From CAVQFB01 sp963711675 (GTDB lineage: Bacteria > Acidobacteriota > Terriglobia > Terriglobales > Acidobacteriaceae), in the NCBI GenBank assembly GCA_963711675.1, contig CAVQFB010000003.1:465677-529676 (forward strand): a DNA stretch of 64,000 bases. The letters are read 5' to 3'. A model generated the notes under the pieces. That model searched no databases. It saw nothing but the letters and a program-made list of their open reading frames with translations, and was not told the origin of the DNA. Below are positions 10,156 to 18,914 of this stretch, piece after piece (position 1 is the first letter of the stretch; the number at the start of each line of letters is the position of its first letter). The translations under genes were made by a program, and so were the position numbers.

Positions 10156-11298
10156 CTACTCCAGCACGAAGATATTCTTCCTCGAGCACATCTCTTTCAG
10201 GACCTTCGGCCACACCGTCACGCTGACTTCGCCCAGGTGTGCTTTCCTGAGCAGAAGCATCAACGTTCGCGATTGCCCGATGCCGCCGCCAATCGAAAGC
10301 GGAATCTGGTGGTTCAGAATTGCCTGGTGATACGGCAGCTTCATGAAGTCAAGCTGGTTCGACATCTCCAGTTGCTTCTTCAATGTTTCCGCCGTCACGC
10401 GAATGCCCATCGACGTCAGCTCGTGACGCCGCCGGGTCACCGGATTCCAAACCAGAATGTCGCCGTTTAGCCCGTGCGTATCTTTGCGGGTTTCGGCGCT
10501 GGTGTCGGTCACCCAGTCGTCGTAGTCGGCGGCGCGCATCTCGTGCGGATATCCATCCGCCAGCGGCCAGCCGATCCCGATGATGAAGATCGCCGGATAC
10601 TTCTGCAGGATCTCCGTCTCCCGCTGCTTGCGCGGCAGGTCCGGATACATTTCCAGGATCTCTTCCGCATGCAGGAAAGTCAGCTTCTCCGGCAGCGATG
10701 GGTACCGTGGATTCCTCAGCTTGGGAAAGAGATCCAGCGCAAACTTCTCCGCCCCCACGATGACCTTCCAGATTTTGGTCACGATCGCTTTCAGGAAATC
10801 GAGGTTGCGCTGCTCGGCAATGATGACGCGCTCCCAGTCCCACTGGTCAACATAGGCCGAGTGGTCGTGGTCGAGGAAGTAATCCTTGCGCACGGCGCGC
10901 ATGTCGGTGCACAAACCCTCGCCCAGCTTGCAACCCAGCTGGTGAAGGGCCACCCTCTTCCACTTGGTTGCGGCCTGCACGACCTGGGCATCAATGGGAT
11001 GCAGGTTGCGGTCGTTGGAAATGTGGAACTGGATGGGAGTGCGCGATCCGTCGCGATCCAGCATATCGTTGACGCCGCTTTCCACGTCGACGATGAGCGG
11101 TACTTCCACCATCATCAGGTTGAGTTCCTGGCAAAGGTTGTCTTCGATATAGCGCTTCACCTGAAAGATTGCCTGTTGGGTTTCTTTCGGGTTCAGAAGA
11201 GAGTGGTAATCGCTGGGCAGAATCTTCTCAAGCTCGTTGTAATCGCCGATGCCGGGGCCAGCCAGGTCGGCTTTTTTGTCCAATACCATAGTGCTCAT
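10156..11298 (-). CDS. asnA: Aspartate-ammonia ligase (asparagine synthetase A)
   Basis: AsnA makes asparagine from aspartate, ammonia and ATP through an aspartyl-adenylate; its fold is that of the class II aminoacyl-tRNA synthetase core. Recognisable segments are VEVPLIVD, the DRDGSRTPIQFHI segment, DHSAYVDQWDWE and the terminal class II-type motif IGGGIGQSRTLMLLL. At 380 residues it is longer than the E. coli enzyme (330); the extra length lies in the middle (around residues 185-250). The ATG at 11298 has GAGGAG seven bases upstream. Confidence 0.93.
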   Translation of the reverse strand: MSTMVLDKKADLAGPGIGDYNELEKILPSDYHSLLNPKETQQAIFQVKRYIEDNLCQELNLMMVEVPLIVDVESGVNDMLDRDGSRTPIQFHISNDRNLHPIDAQVVQAATKWKRVALHQLGCKLGEGLCTDMRAVRKDYFLDHDHSAYVDQWDWERVIIAEQRNLDFLKAIVTKIWKVIVGAEKFALDLFPKLRNPRYPSLPEKLTFLHAEEILEMYPDLPRKQRETEILQKYPAIFIIGIGWPLADGYPHEMRAADYDDWVTDTSAETRKDTHGLNGDILVWNPVTRRRHELTSMGIRVTAETLKKQLEMSNQLDFMKLPYHQAILNHQIPLSIGGGIGQSRTLMLLLRKAHLGEVSVTVWPKVLKEMCSRKNIFVLE

Positions 11299-11675
11299 GC
11301 GTTTCTCCTCGCAGGCAGTGTTCTACGTCGTCGCAGCAAACGCCTATGCAGTTCTCATTGGATTCCCGCACGAGCGCGCCTTCAGTGATGTAGAGCACAG
11401 GAGGCTGTGCGGCAGGACGGCAGGACATCTAACCACGGAGAAACGGAGATACAGGCATGCTCAGATTGCAGACAATTCGAAACAGCGGCGTGGGATTGCT
11501 GAACTCTTGTGGAAGTGATGCAGCGTCAGGGCAACTTCGTATCAGGGCATCGCTTCAGCGATGCCGCCATTGCTGAGAAGAGGCGATCGGCTTTAGCCGC
11601 TGAGTCCAGGCACATCACAGCCAACTATTGGCACCCTCCGTGCCTCTGGCTCCGTGGTAGATTCTAAGTATCCCC
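11299..11675. repeat. 377-base divergent gap with short dispersed hairpin repeats
   Basis: No gene is visible. The gap must hold the asnA promoter (leftward) and the tldD promoter (rightward). It carries several repeat-like pieces: an ACCACGGAGAAACGGAGATA stretch (11434 on), a perfect inverted repeat GGCATCGCT-TC-AGCGATGCC (11546-11565), a smaller one CGGCT-TT-AGCCG (11588-11599), and a GCCTCTGGCTCCGTGGTA piece (11643 on) that is roughly the reverse complement of the first. Together they look like a degenerate non-coding repeat element bounded by the CCACGG/CCGTGG ends. Confidence 0.5.
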
Positions 11676-13142
11676 ATGAATCACATCGCCAACTGGGCGC
11701 TCGACAGAGCGAATCACCTTGGGGCCAGTTACGCCGATGCGCGGGTGGTCGATTCGCGCAGCCGCGCCCTGGCCACCAAGAACGGCAAAATTGGCAGCGC
11801 ATCGGATTCCGAGTCGCTAGGCATCGGAATTCGAGTCATCGCCGATGGCGCCTGGGGATTTGCCGCATCCGATGACCTCAGTCGCGGCTCGGTCGAGGCC
11901 ACCGCTGCGCATGCCTTTGCGATTGCCAAGGCCTCGGCTCGCGTCAAGCAGAGCGACGTCCGGCTGGCTCCGGAAAAAGCCGTCACGGCCGAATGGACTA
12001 CGCCCTTCCAGATCGATCCCTTTTCCGTCTCCGTCGAGCGGAATCTCGATCTCCTGATGAAGATCGACGCGGAACTGCGCGCCGTTCCGGGTGTCACGCT
12101 TGCCGAGGCGAACCTGAACTTCCATCGTGAAGAGCAGTGGCTTCTTTCGTCCGAAGGAGCGAACATCCACCAGACGAAATATTCCACCGGCGCTGGCTAC
12201 GCAGCCTACGCCTTCGCTGGGTCGGAGATCATGAAGCGCTCGTACCCCAATTCTTACGGCGGCCAGTGGCAGAACAAGGGTTACGAGCTCATCCACGAAC
12301 TGAAGCTGGTCGAAAACGCCCGCCGCATCGCCGAAGAATCGGTGGCCCTGCACAAGGCCGACCAATGCCCAGAAGGTGTGATGACCATCATCCTCGACAG
12401 CTCGCAACTCGGCCTTCAGATCCACGAGTCGGTCGGGCATCCCATCGAACTGGATCGGGTTTTGGGCATGGAAGCCAATTTCGCGGGAACGTCATTCCTC
12501 ACGCTCGACAAGCTCCGCAATTTGCGTTACGGCAGCGATCTCGTGAACGTCGTTGCGGATGCCCGCCAGGAGCACGGTCCGGGGCTCGGTACGTTCGCTT
12601 TCGACGATGAAGGTGTGCCGGCCCAATGTACGCCGATCATCAGCAATGGTCAGTTCACGGGATACCTCTCGTCGCGCGAAACCGCCCACACCATCGGCGA
12701 GAACCGCTCGGGCGGTACGTTGCGTGCGGAGGGCTGGAACCGGCTGCCGATGATTCGCATGACCAACATCAGTATTCTTCCGGGAGAGAAGCCGCTCACG
12801 TTCGATCAACTTATCGCCGATACCGACCACGCCATTTTCATGCAAACGAATAAATCGTGGTCGATCGACGACAAGCGCTACAACTTCCAGTTTGGCACTG
12901 AGATTGGCTGGGAGATCAAGAATGGCAAGCGCGTGCGCATGCTGAAGAATCCCTCGTACTCGGGGATAACAACAGAATTCTGGAATTCGCTCGATGCGAT
13001 CTGCTCGCGCGATGAATGGACTTTGTGGGGAACGCCTAACTGCGGAAAGGGACAGCCGCAGCAGGTTATGGGGACCGGCCACGGCGCATCGCCGGCGCGC
13101 TTCCGAAATATTAAGGTTGGGAGCGCATATAGAGGAACGTAG
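11676..13142 (+). CDS. tldD: Metalloprotease TldD
   Basis: TldD pairs with TldE/PmbA to form a cytoplasmic zinc protease with a narrow tunnel that degrades unfolded peptides; it matures microcin B17 and acts on CcdA in E. coli. The 488-residue product carries the zinc motif HExxxH as HESVGH, in the expected setting (LQIHESVGHPIELDR). The ATG at 11676 begins MNHIANWAL. The partner gene pmbA follows after a 139-base gap that contains a hairpin repeat. Confidence 0.93.
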   Translation: MNHIANWALDRANHLGASYADARVVDSRSRALATKNGKIGSASDSESLGIGIRVIADGAWGFAASDDLSRGSVEATAAHAFAIAKASARVKQSDVRLAPEKAVTAEWTTPFQIDPFSVSVERNLDLLMKIDAELRAVPGVTLAEANLNFHREEQWLLSSEGANIHQTKYSTGAGYAAYAFAGSEIMKRSYPNSYGGQWQNKGYELIHELKLVENARRIAEESVALHKADQCPEGVMTIILDSSQLGLQIHESVGHPIELDRVLGMEANFAGTSFLTLDKLRNLRYGSDLVNVVADARQEHGPGLGTFAFDDEGVPAQCTPIISNGQFTGYLSSRETAHTIGENRSGGTLRAEGWNRLPMIRMTNISILPGEKPLTFDQLIADTDHAIFMQTNKSWSIDDKRYNFQFGTEIGWEIKNGKRVRMLKNPSYSGITTEFWNSLDAICSRDEWTLWGTPNCGKGQPQQVMGTGHGASPARFRNIKVGSAYRGT

Positions 13143-13167
13143 CAAAATTTGTCGTTTTGTTGTTGTC

Positions 13168-13265
13168 ATCCCGAGCAAGGGTTCTTTTGCGTAGCGAGGG
13201 ACCTGGGCGAGCCGCGCGATGCGTCGCGGTTTTTGCGACGCAAACAATCGCGCGTTTGGCTCGCT
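13168..13265. repeat. Dispersed repeat with a 21-base-pair stem
   Basis: The left part (GTCATCCCGAGC, then GCGTAGCGAGGGACCTG) has the look of a common bacterial intergenic repeat. The right part folds into three stacked stems: GCGAGCC/GGCTCGC (13207-13213 with 13258-13264), GCGCGAT/ATCGCGC (13214-13220 with 13247-13253) and GCGTCGC/GCGACGC (13221-13227 with 13235-13241), with two one-sided bulges. It separates tldD from pmbA and could weaken or end transcription between them. Confidence 0.7.
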
Positions 13266-13281
13266 TCCTTATTGAAACCAC

Positions 13282-14670
13282 ATGCTAGACAAAGACCAAG
13301 CCGCCGACATCTTCGCGAAGATCAAGAAGCACTCCACTGCCGACGAAGTGGAAGCCATCTTCTACGGCGGCCGCTCAGCTCTCACTCGCTTTGCCAATAA
13401 CACGATTCACCAGAACGTAGCGGAAGAGAATTACGGCGTTTCCGTGCGCACGAACTTTGGCGGGCGCACGGCCCGAGCCAGCACCAACAAACTCGACGAT
13501 GAGAGCCTGAAGCGAGTCGTGCACTCATCGGAGAGCATGGCCAAGGTTCAACATCCCGACGCCGACCTTCTCCCCATGCCCGACTCATGTGGGGCGGACA
13601 CTCTTGTCCGCCAACCCATTCCCTCACGGCACTTCGCTCAGACCGCTGCCCTCACGCCCGAAGACCGCGCAACCGGGGTTGCGAAAATTGTTTCTGCCGC
13701 GCAGAAACACAAACTCACCGCCGCCGGAATCTTCTCCAGTTCCGAATCGATCGAAAGCATCTTCAACTCGCGAGGACTGAGCGCCTGGCACACGCAAACC
13801 TCAGCCGAAATCTCCATCACCATGTTGGGGGCAGATTCGTCCGGCTGGCAAAAATCGAATTCACCTGACGTCGTCAACCTCGATCCCGTCGCTCTCGCGG
13901 AAATCGCGGCCAGCAAGGCTTTTCACTCGGCCTCGCCGAAAGAGATTCCGCCAGGGAAGTACACTGTAATCCTTGAGCCTGCTGCCGTGCTCGATATCGT
14001 CGGCTTCATGTTCTTCGATTTTGGCGGCCTCTCCATCATCGATCAACGATCCTTTCTCACCGACCGCGTCGGCGAGAAACTGTTCGGCGAGAACATCAAT
14101 ATCTGGGACGACGTCGCGCATCCTCTGCAGTCCAACTCTCCTTTCGACGGCGAAGGCCTGCGCCGCCAGAAGATTCAGCTGGTGGAAAATGGGGTGGTCA
14201 AGCGCCTGGTCTACGCGCGTGCCACTGCGGAGAAGATGAAGCAGTCTGAACACAAAGATAAGGTCGGTGTCATCGAACCCACAGGACACGGCTTCCCCAT
14301 CCCCAACGAAATCGGTGAAGCACCCATGAACATCGTCTTTGGCACGCCGGCAAGTCCGAAGTCAGTTGACGAAATGATTGCGTCGACCGAACACGGAGTA
14401 CTGGTGACTCGCCTCTGGTATATCCGCGAAGTCGATCCCTACGAGAAGATTCTTACCGGCATGACTCGCGACGGCACCTTCCTGATCGAAGGCGGAAAGG
14501 TTCGTCACGGCGTGCGCAACTTCCGCTTCAACGAAAGCCTGCTGCACATGCTTTCGAACGTAGACGAGATGGGAATGCCTGTCCGTGCCAGCGGCGAAGA
14601 GTCCTTCGACATGGTTGTGCCAGCCATGAAGGTAAAAGACTTCAATTTCACCGAAGTAACCCGGTTCTAG
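13282..14670 (+). CDS. pmbA: TldE/PmbA, partner subunit of TldD, with an in-frame repeat
   Basis: A 462-residue homologue of the non-catalytic TldE/PmbA subunit of the TldD/E protease. It lacks an HExxxH motif, as expected. It shares the family segments IFYGGRSALTRFANNTIHQN near the start (substrate-tunnel strand), RDGTFLIEGG and VPAMKVKDFNF at the end. Codons covering 13588-13611 encode CGADTLVR and are a copy of the dispersed repeat found downstream of ahcY; the frame is kept. The insertion lies in a surface-loop-like linker before ALTPEDRA, so the protein may tolerate it. The ATG at 13282 follows the repeat-filled gap after tldD. Confidence 0.9.
   Translation: MLDKDQAADIFAKIKKHSTADEVEAIFYGGRSALTRFANNTIHQNVAEENYGVSVRTNFGGRTARASTNKLDDESLKRVVHSSESMAKVQHPDADLLPMPDSCGADTLVRQPIPSRHFAQTAALTPEDRATGVAKIVSAAQKHKLTAAGIFSSSESIESIFNSRGLSAWHTQTSAEISITMLGADSSGWQKSNSPDVVNLDPVALAEIAASKAFHSASPKEIPPGKYTVILEPAAVLDIVGFMFFDFGGLSIIDQRSFLTDRVGEKLFGENINIWDDVAHPLQSNSPFDGEGLRRQKIQLVENGVVKRLVYARATAEKMKQSEHKDKVGVIEPTGHGFPIPNEIGEAPMNIVFGTPASPKSVDEMIASTEHGVLVTRLWYIREVDPYEKILTGMTRDGTFLIEGGKVRHGVRNFRFNESLLHMLSNVDEMGMPVRASGEESFDMVVPAMKVKDFNFTEVTRF
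13588..13611. repeat. Dispersed hairpin repeat, copy 2, inside pmbA
   Basis: The 24 bases are identical to those ending at 8428 downstream of ahcY, with the same inverted core GCGGACA-CTCT-TGTCCGC. Here the element is read as part of a protein (CGADTLVR). Confidence 0.85.
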
Positions 14671-14813
14671 GCCGCGTCTGCCTCCCACTTACCCGTCTTC
14701 TTTAACCCCTCTCCAATGCCTCGTAAGCCTTTGACCCCCAGCGAGTTGTACGCCCTAGTTCCATGACTTCGGTAACTTTTCTCGCGAGATTCCGGGGTGT
14801 AAGCTGCGTTCGA

Positions 14814-15236
14814 ATGTCTCACTACGGCCAGCCTGCAGACGGTCCGGAGGCGCAGAAGGAAGGTTTGTCCGAATCCTTGTCGCACGAAACAGACAAGGAA
14901 TCGACCGCGCCCGCCAGGCCCGCGAACAAGCATTATGCGGACATGCAGAGCGCACCGCGCTTCCCGCTTCGGCTGCCGGTTTCAGTCAAGTCGAAGGCAG
15001 GCGACCGCCCTGCGGAAACCGAGAACATCTCTGCGAACGGCGTGTTGTTCCAGGTGGACGCGGATATGCCCGTAGGCTCGATGGTGGACTTCACAATTTC
15101 TCTCCCCGCAGATGTTGTAGGCGCCGATGTCGACGTCCAGCTCGATTGCCGCGGCCGTGTAGTCCGCAGCTTCGACGAAGACGGCCGACACGGTGTGGGC
15201 GTGGTGATTGACGAATATCGTTTTGAGCGCCGTTGA
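14814..15236 (+). CDS. PilZ domain protein
   Basis: A small protein (140 residues from the ATG at 14814) whose second half is a PilZ-type domain: RFPLRLPVSV, then TENISANGVLF, which fits the D/NxSxxG cyclic di-GMP signature, and a closing GHGVGVVIDEY-like strand. The first arginine motif is weak (RFPLR), so ligand binding is uncertain. The N-terminal 45 residues are charged and probably disordered. An upstream ATG at 14763 is possible. The LuxR-type regulator gene starts 16 bases downstream, so both are likely cotranscribed. It could read the c-di-GMP made by GGDEF proteins such as the one at 3381-4433. Confidence 0.8.
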   Translation: MSHYGQPADGPEAQKEGLSESLSHETDKESTAPARPANKHYADMQSAPRFPLRLPVSVKSKAGDRPAETENISANGVLFQVDADMPVGSMVDFTISLPADVVGADVDVQLDCRGRVVRSFDEDGRHGVGVVIDEYRFERR

Positions 15237-15252
15237 GGGCGCAAGGAAACTG

Positions 15253-16038
15253 ATGGCGAGCACTCCGCTTAGTGTGGAAGCAAACGTCGACCAGCCGCAG
15301 GATGGGGGCGGCAACGGCCAGTCCCTGCGCATCATCCTGGCCGACACGCAGGCGATTTTCCGCGCCGGCCTGAGGAAGATTTTTGCCCTGGAAGATGACA
15401 TCCGCGTAGTTGGCCAGGCCGAAACGCTGACGCAAACCCTGGCTGCCGCCAAGAAATTTTCCGCTGACATCCTGATCTTCGAAGCCAGTCTCGCGCCCAA
15501 TCCGGGTGAGGCTGTGTCCGATCTTCTGCGCCAGAACAACGGGTGCAGGCTGGTGGTTGTGATTCCCGAACCCAACGAGGAACTGACGTTGGAGTTGTTC
15601 CGCCGCGGCGCGCACGGCATCGTTTCCCGCGAGATCGATCCGGAGATGCTGGTGGACTGCCTGCGTACGGTAGCAAAAGGCGAGCCTTGGCTCGATCGCC
15701 AGGCTGTGAGCTGGGTGCTTGAAGCTTACCGCTCGCAGGGAGGCCGTCCCACCGCCACTCGCGCCAAAGTTCAGCTCACGCCCAAGGAGACGCTTATCGT
15801 GTCCTGCGTCACCCAGGGCATGAAGAACAAAGAAATTGCCTTGCGCGTCGGGACCACCGAACAGGTCGTGAAGAACTATCTACGCAAGGTTTACGACAAG
15901 CTGGGCGTGGCGGATCGCCTGGAACTGGCGCTCTATTGTTTGCATCATCGTGTTCTCGAGAACGGCGGAAAGGCTGCCGAACCCGCACCTGCTGCGCCCA
16001 GCCGCAGAAGCCCCGCTGCCTTCGCCGGTCACGCCTGA
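15253..16038 (+). CDS. LuxR/NarL-type regulator with a degenerate receiver
   Basis: A 261-residue two-domain regulator. The C-terminal part (about residues 170-232) is a clear LuxR-type helix-turn-helix (LTPKETLIVSCVTQGMKNKEIA; KNYLRKVYDKLGV). The N-terminal part aligns with a NarL receiver (RIILADTQAIFRAGLRKIF) but the phosphorylation residues are changed: Glu77 sits where the acceptor Asp should be, Pro105 in place of the Thr/Ser, and Arg126 in place of the Lys. It therefore cannot be phosphorylated in the usual way; Glu may mimic the active state. The ATG at 15253 has AAGGA six bases upstream; an earlier ATG at 15208 overlaps the PilZ gene. Confidence 0.85.
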   Translation: MASTPLSVEANVDQPQDGGGNGQSLRIILADTQAIFRAGLRKIFALEDDIRVVGQAETLTQTLAAAKKFSADILIFEASLAPNPGEAVSDLLRQNNGCRLVVVIPEPNEELTLELFRRGAHGIVSREIDPEMLVDCLRTVAKGEPWLDRQAVSWVLEAYRSQGGRPTATRAKVQLTPKETLIVSCVTQGMKNKEIALRVGTTEQVVKNYLRKVYDKLGVADRLELALYCLHHRVLENGGKAAEPAPAAPSRRSPAAFAGHA

Positions 16039-16268
16039 GAAACTCTCCTAAGAACTCTCCTCGAAGATTTTTTTGCTTCTCACCATGTATCAAGGCTATA
16101 TTTCTTGCGCACTCCTTTTAACCTGAGTCACATGCAACCGTGAAGATCGCGATGCAATAACTCGGGTCTCTCAGGAGCAGACTTCAAGGTGGCTCCCGTT
16201 TACCGTCCCGCGATCGCTTAGCAGCGGGCCGGATTCTCGGTTTGTAGCTGCCCAGAACGAGGCAACCA

Positions 16269-16757
16269 GTGAAAGGCAACCCGAAGGTTATTGCAGTGCT
16301 CAACGAAGTTTTGAAAGCTGAACTCACCGCCATCAACCAATATTTCCTGCATGCCGAAATGTGCGAAAACTGGGGCTATGAGCGGCTGGCCAAACATACT
16401 CGCGCCGAGTCGATCGAAGAGATGCAGCATGCCGAGAAGTGCATGGAGCGTATCCTGCTGCTCGACGGTTCTCCCAACATGACCGACTACTTCAAGATCA
16501 ACATCGGTCAAACTGTGAAGGACCAGCTGAAGAACGATCTGAATCTCGAATATGAAGCGGTGAAGCGCCTCAACGCCGGCGTCCAGACCTGTGTTCAGGC
16601 TGGAGACAACGGTTCGCGCGAACTGCTGGAAAAGATTCTCATCGACGAAGAACATCACATCGACTGGCTGGAAGCCCAGCTGCATGCTATCGAGGAGATG
16701 ACCTACGAGAACTATCTGGCCCAGCACTTACACGAGGGAGAAGAGGAAGGCGATTAG
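16269..16757 (+). CDS. bfr: Bacterioferritin
   Basis: A 162-residue four-helix ferritin that stores iron as a 24-mer and binds heme between subunit pairs. The dinuclear iron ligands are present (ELTAINQY, EEMQHAEK, LEYEAVK, DEEHHIDWLE), and the methionine of IEEMQHAE matches the heme-ligand Met52 of E. coli Bfr. The start is GTG at 16269 (MKGNPKVI, the usual Bfr N-terminus). The C-terminus is acidic (EGEEEGD). No bacterioferritin-associated ferredoxin gene is adjacent. Confidence 0.95.
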   Translation: MKGNPKVIAVLNEVLKAELTAINQYFLHAEMCENWGYERLAKHTRAESIEEMQHAEKCMERILLLDGSPNMTDYFKINIGQTVKDQLKNDLNLEYEAVKRLNAGVQTCVQAGDNGSRELLEKILIDEEHHIDWLEAQLHAIEEMTYENYLAQHLHEGEEEGD

Positions 16758-17063
16758 CGGATGGGTGACGGACCGTGTCCGGCTACGCGCGGACGGGCAC
16801 GAGAATGAATGTAGGGCTCAGTCCACACGGTGTGCCATTATTGTGAAATGAGACGAAGGTGCCGGTTGTGCAACGGTGCTGGCTGACTTTCCGCCACTAG
16901 CTGTGCAGCAGCAAGGTTGCGCTTCGCACTTGGCCACACTAAAATCGAGTGTATCCGCGTTTGATGCAGCAGTGCCTGACCGCGAGAGTCTGACTCGCCG
17001 ATGGTCAGCTGGCCGCTTCCCGAGGACTTTCCAGAGCCTCTGAAATGCCGCCGTTTTCGTGCC
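16758..17063. other. 306-base gap, no gene seen
   Basis: Between bfr and the tRNA gene I find no convincing coding frame. The region presumably holds the tRNA promoter. A weak inverted pair (CCGTGTCCG and CGGACGGGCACG, about 16781-16801) is the only structure I noticed. Confidence 0.4.
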
Positions 17064-17153
17064 GGAGAGATGGCCGAGTGGCTGAAGGCGCACGCTTGGA
17101 AAGCGTGTTTAGGGGAAACTCTAACGTGGGTTCGAATCCCACTCTCTCCGCCA
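17064..17153 (+). tRNA. tRNA-Ser (GGA)
   Basis: A 90-base tRNA with encoded CCA. Acceptor stem GGAGAGA/TCTCTCC with G discriminator, anticodon loop TTGGAAA (anticodon GGA, reading UCC/UCU) on a CACGC/GCGTG stem, a long type II variable arm, and a GTGGG-TTCGAAT-CCCAC T arm. All parts pair without mismatch. No integrase gene or duplicated 3' end marks it as an attachment site. Confidence 0.97.
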
Positions 17154-17416
17154 GTTCTTCTAATCCCTTGAAAATAGAAGCCTAGCAGTCCGGCTAGTTG
17201 CATCGGCAGATCCCCTATCCAGAAGGACGGTACCCCACTCAGTCCTGATGCGATTCGCTCCTTTGAGGTCGTGACGAGAGCAATGCTTGGACTGCATTAA
17301 GTGGACAACGCCATCGGAGGTCACAAAGCAGGATTTGAAAAACCGGATGATGCGTCTCCGCCAGGGTAATCCATCGCCGACTCCTTCCCCTACCCCACTC
17401 GTGCTCGCACTGCAGG

Positions 17417-18877
17417 TTAGAGTTTAATCCAGCACCACTCCTTCGAATAGGGCACGCGGCTCATGCGGTAGCCGGACTTCGTTCCCGTGACGACAGTGTC
17501 GCTCCAGTTAAAACCTACGCCAGTCTCTGGATCGAACAGGCCGGGTTCTTCGGAGAAGCACATGTTCTTGCGGAGAACGGTGTAGTCGCCGAGAGCAAGA
17601 TAAGGAGGCTGGTGTCCCTCGACGCCGCTTCCGTGAGCGGGACGATGATAGATGTATTTCTGCACACCCTGTTCAACCTGATACTTGTGGATCGGGTACG
17701 CAACGCTGGAACAGGTTTCACCTTCCTCCTGTAGTTCCACCTGCATGTCGCAACAGCGTTGGCTGACTTCCCAGAGCTTCCGCATATGGGGATCGAACTC
17801 ACCGGACTTGCTGGCGATGATATACATGCGATAGTTCTCACCGCCGTAGCCGCCGATGGTTGCGTCACCAGCGACTTGCAGCGGCATGTTGTAGCCGATG
17901 CGGTTGAAGTAAGGCTGATTGGGATGTGGGTAGGCATTCACGGGGCCGACGCGCACCCCAAGCTCGACGCCGCTCTTCACTCCGTGATGAGGCACGCCGC
18001 TCGCCAGTTTAAGGTCAGAGTAAAGCTGGTGGTTGATCCAGAGCTCGCTTGCGACCTTCACTTCGTAATCGGTGATGTCGGTGCCGTGGGTAAGAATGTA
18101 GTCGCGCGCAAAGGCGTGAGCGTGGTCGAAGTAGACATAGGCGCGCCGCCACAGTGCAAGCTCCTCGGGAGTCTTGACGATGCGCATGTCGAGGAGATCC
18201 TGATTCACGTTCACCCACTCGACGCCGGGCAAAACATCGTGAGCCTTGGCGCTTTCCGAGGGATAGAGCTCGCCGTCAATGGCGATCTTGCTGCCCTGAA
18301 TGCCATGCTCTTTGATTCCTTCGAGCATGAAGCGAAACAGATCGACGGTTTTGCCCTGAACAACCTTGCCTTCGTTAGGGAATGCTCCATCAGCATGAAG
18401 AAAATCGAAATAAGTCTTCCCGCTGCCGAACCACCAGGTGTGCACCAGATCGCGATCGAGAGCCGGGTAGAAGAACCATGGATCGGCGTCATCATGATTC
18501 ATAAAGGTGGCTTCGGGGCGCTCAGTGGTCGTGTGCCAGTAGCCGGTCAAATAGATCGTGTTCAGCGGATTTCTCACCAGGAAAGCGTGGATACCACGCT
18601 CAGCGAGGTGAGCCTTGAAGCGCTGGACGGTACGTTTGTTCCAGTCGAGCGCCAGTCGATCGTCGGTGGTGGGTGCCGGCGGTCCTTCCTCGCCCGGCTG
18701 AGGCTTTACTAATTGGCTTTCGCTGGCTCCCGTTGCCTGCGCCTGGGCGAACCGAGTCATGGTTAGGTGCGCGCAAGATGTCTGGGCGGCGGCGACTTTT
18801 TCGAAGCGCGCCACAAATCCGGCTCCTAGCAATCCGAGCGCACTCTTGATCGCGAATTCTCGACGACCTTTTTTCAT
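17417..18877 (-). CDS. Exported M24-fold (creatinase/aminopeptidase P-like) hydrolase
   Basis: A 486-residue protein with a Tat-type signal (KKGRREFAIKSALGLLG) and an M24 creatinase/Xaa-Pro aminopeptidase fold. The N-terminal creatinase domain (GIHAFLVRNPLNTIYLTGYW) is followed by the pita-bread domain. Of the five M24 metal ligands, the first Asp (VAGDAT), the His (HGSGVEGHQ) and one Glu (CFSEEPG) are recognisable, but the second Asp position reads GGENYR and the last Glu position reads NWSD. A metal-independent, creatinase-like activity is thus possible. Start at the ATG at 18877 rather than upstream, since it opens the Tat signal. It lies 37 bases after the S9 peptidase gene in the same direction. 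Confidence 0.85.
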   Translation of the reverse strand: MKKGRREFAIKSALGLLGAGFVARFEKVAAAQTSCAHLTMTRFAQAQATGASESQLVKPQPGEEGPPAPTTDDRLALDWNKRTVQRFKAHLAERGIHAFLVRNPLNTIYLTGYWHTTTERPEATFMNHDDADPWFFYPALDRDLVHTWWFGSGKTYFDFLHADGAFPNEGKVVQGKTVDLFRFMLEGIKEHGIQGSKIAIDGELYPSESAKAHDVLPGVEWVNVNQDLLDMRIVKTPEELALWRRAYVYFDHAHAFARDYILTHGTDITDYEVKVASELWINHQLYSDLKLASGVPHHGVKSGVELGVRVGPVNAYPHPNQPYFNRIGYNMPLQVAGDATIGGYGGENYRMYIIASKSGEFDPHMRKLWEVSQRCCDMQVELQEEGETCSSVAYPIHKYQVEQGVQKYIYHRPAHGSGVEGHQPPYLALGDYTVLRKNMCFSEEPGLFDPETGVGFNWSDTVVTGTKSGYRMSRVPYSKEWCWIKL

Positions 18878-18914
18878 GGAATCCCCATTCTGAAAATCGT
18901 GAGTGGCCACCGCG

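Noticed and set aside
10474..11388. Open frame of 304 codons opposite asnA
   Set aside because: Shadow frame; the asnA reading has conserved motifs along its whole length.
17064..17153. tRNA-Ser as an integration site for a mobile island
   Set aside because: No integrase, no repeat of the tRNA 3' end nearby and no change in gene type on either side.
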